From: Sphingomonadaceae bacterium
GTDB lineage: Bacteria; Pseudomonadota; Alphaproteobacteria; Sphingomonadales; Sphingomonadaceae
Assembly (NCBI GenBank): GCA_027533105.1
Contig: JAPZTW010000009.1
Location: forward strand, 186,001 to 250,000
Length of the DNA: 64,000 bases
Reading direction: 5' to 3'
The position numbers and the translations under genes are program-made. This document shows, in pieces, positions 63,187 to 64,000 of the stretch; position 1 is the stretch's first letter, and each line of letters opens with the position of its first letter. The notes under the pieces are model-generated. The model ran no database searches. It was not told the origin of the DNA and saw only the letters and a program-made list of their open reading frames with translations.

Positions 63187-63825
63187 CTAAAGCTGGCTGT
63201 CGGCCCGCGCGAGCTGCGCGGCGAGATCGTTTACGTCCGGCAATTCATCGAGCAGGCGATCGAGTGCTTCGGTAACCAGCTGCTGCGCGCTGCGGTTGCG
63301 GATGGCGCATGCGAGGCGCAGCTTGAGGTGACGATCGGCATCGACCCGCAGGGTGAAGGCCGCACGGCGTCCGCTGGCCAGGGCCGAGCGCCGCTTGGTC
63401 CCCGAGCGCTCGGCGGCAACGGCCAGCGGCTTGGCCTTGGCCTGAGGCTGGGGCTGTGTCTGGGGCTGGGGGCGAACCTTTTCGCGCACGATCGCCGCGA
63501 CTTCGGCCTGCTGGCGAACCACCTCAGGCACCTCGGCCGCAGCAGGCACCGCCGCTTCCGGCGTAATCGGCACGACCTGAGCCACGGGCAGAGCTGCCGG
63601 TTCGGCGCCATGCAGCTGATGGTGGACCGCGTCGGGCGCGACGGGATCGTGATCCTCGCCCATATCGTTCCAGCCGAGATCGTCCGACCAGCTCATGTCC
63701 TGGATCTGGCGGGCCAGCGCATCGGGCGCGACTGCACCCAGTTGCGGACGCATCGCCGGACGGGCCGCACCCTTGCGGGCAAGCAGCGACGGCGAAAGCG
63801 AGGCCAGAGGTTTTGCTTCGGTCAT
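63187..63825 (-). CDS. Protein with C-terminal ribbon-helix-helix-like region
   Basis: A 212-residue protein. ATG 63825 is used ('MTEAKPLASLSPSLLARKGA'); the ORF track starts earlier. The middle is acidic and Pro/Gln/Ala-rich and likely disordered. The last 60 residues resemble a ribbon-helix-helix: 'RRAAFTLRVDADRHLKLRLA' then 'IRNRSAQQLVTEALDRLLDE'. RHH proteins bind DNA or pair with ParA-type ATPases. It lies 19 bp before the SPOR gene and 20 bp after the gene at the window edge, so an operon linking chromosome or division positioning to septal peptidoglycan is possible (inference). Confidence 0.68.
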   Translation of the reverse strand: MTEAKPLASLSPSLLARKGAARPAMRPQLGAVAPDALARQIQDMSWSDDLGWNDMGEDHDPVAPDAVHHQLHGAEPAALPVAQVVPITPEAAVPAAAEVPEVVRQQAEVAAIVREKVRPQPQTQPQPQAKAKPLAVAAERSGTKRRSALASGRRAAFTLRVDADRHLKLRLACAIRNRSAQQLVTEALDRLLDELPDVNDLAAQLARADSQL

Positions 63826-63845
63826 ATGCCCCCCGCTCCCAGTCC

Positions 63846-64000
63846 TCAGGAACCGGCCACGCGGCGGCCGAAGCCACCGGCGGGACGTCCGGCGCCGGGC
63901 AGCATCGAAACCGTGCTGGGCGCTGCGAAGACAGTGCGGCGGAAGTTCTTTTCGAGCCGGTCGGAGATATAGCTCCACAGCGCGACCACTTCCTGGGACG
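63846..64000 (-). CDS. C-terminal end of an unidentified protein, truncated by the window edge
   Basis: An open frame on the minus strand enters from the right edge and ends with TGA at 63846. About 50 residues are visible: 'QEVVALWSYISDRLEKNFRR', then 'AAPSTVSMLPGAGRPAGGFG', ending 'RRVAGS'. It is 20 bp upstream of the RHH-like gene on the same strand. The ending could belong to a ParA/MipZ-type ATPase, which would fit its neighbours, but no catalytic motif is in view, so identity is open. Confidence 0.6.
   Translation of the reverse strand, partial: SQEVVALWSYISDRLEKNFRRTVFAAPSTVSMLPGAGRPAGGFGRRVAGS

Overview
The window is a GC-rich, tightly packed chromosomal segment from an alphaproteobacterium, most probably of the order Sphingomonadales (Sphingomonas, Novosphingobium or Erythrobacter type). 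The evidence is three large TonB-dependent receptors of the type common in sphingomonads, a ChpT histidine phosphotransferase of the CckA-ChpT-CtrA relay, a TorF-type putative porin, an NDUFA9-like dehydrogenase, RpoH, and an Mla operon with an MlaB-MlaE fusion. I see no rRNA, CRISPR array, transposase, integrase or phage gene.

Layout. 1-4390 (+): end of a flagellar cluster (fliR 5'-truncated, flhB, fliD, fliS) and a LuxR/FixJ-type regulator with a degenerate receiver domain. 4429-7545 (-): TonB receptor 1. 7776-11910 (+): a three-gene operon of a membrane-anchored TIR protein, a Tat-like lipoprotein, and a TRAFs-binding/TPR protein with a SLOG-like and a degenerate cyclase-like region. This is the most unusual locus here. 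11904-15624: Crp/Fnr regulator, tRNA-Leu(CAG), NDUFA9-like protein, a 30-bp perfect inverted repeat, a GST and an orphan ParA. 15753-17870 (-): TonB receptor 2. 18003-21972 (-): Mla-type lipid transport operon. 22094-27277 (+): valS, a nested palindromic repeat, queE and a MATE exporter. 27274-33309 (-): HerA-like ATPase, TIGR02186/TauE pair and an NfrB-like glycosyltransferase with an outer-membrane-type partner. 33423-39067: nhaA, gloA, a SIMPL protein, TorF-like porin, phosphatase and ugd. 39069-41775: rnpB (RNase P RNA), an AmpD-type amidase, chpT, a PilZ protein and a JAMM protease. 41792-46522: rluD, rpoH, AraC regulator, DUF2306 protein and mtgA. 46605-51107: TonB receptor 3 divergent from a CDF metal exporter. 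51146-57301: clpX, clpP, a secreted amidase, a TetR regulator, tig with a histone-like tail, and tRNA-Leu(UAG). 57379-64000: sppA, pyrB with a pseudo-dihydroorotase, a SPOR protein, an RHH-like protein and a truncated gene at the right edge.

Working together. Several groups are physically coupled by ATGA or GTGA stop-start overlaps: fliR-flhB, fliD-fliS, TIR-lipoprotein, mlaE-mlaF, mlaD-auxiliary lipoprotein, queE-MATE, tauE-TIGR02186, glycosyltransferase-partner and pyrB-pyrC'. Protein quality control (rpoH, clpX, clpP, tig, sppA) and envelope maintenance (Mla, mtgA, amidases, three TonB receptors, porin) dominate the housekeeping content. Motility and cell-cycle control (flagellar genes, ChpT, PilZ) form a second theme. 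All functions are read from sequence features and remembered family patterns; no database search was run.
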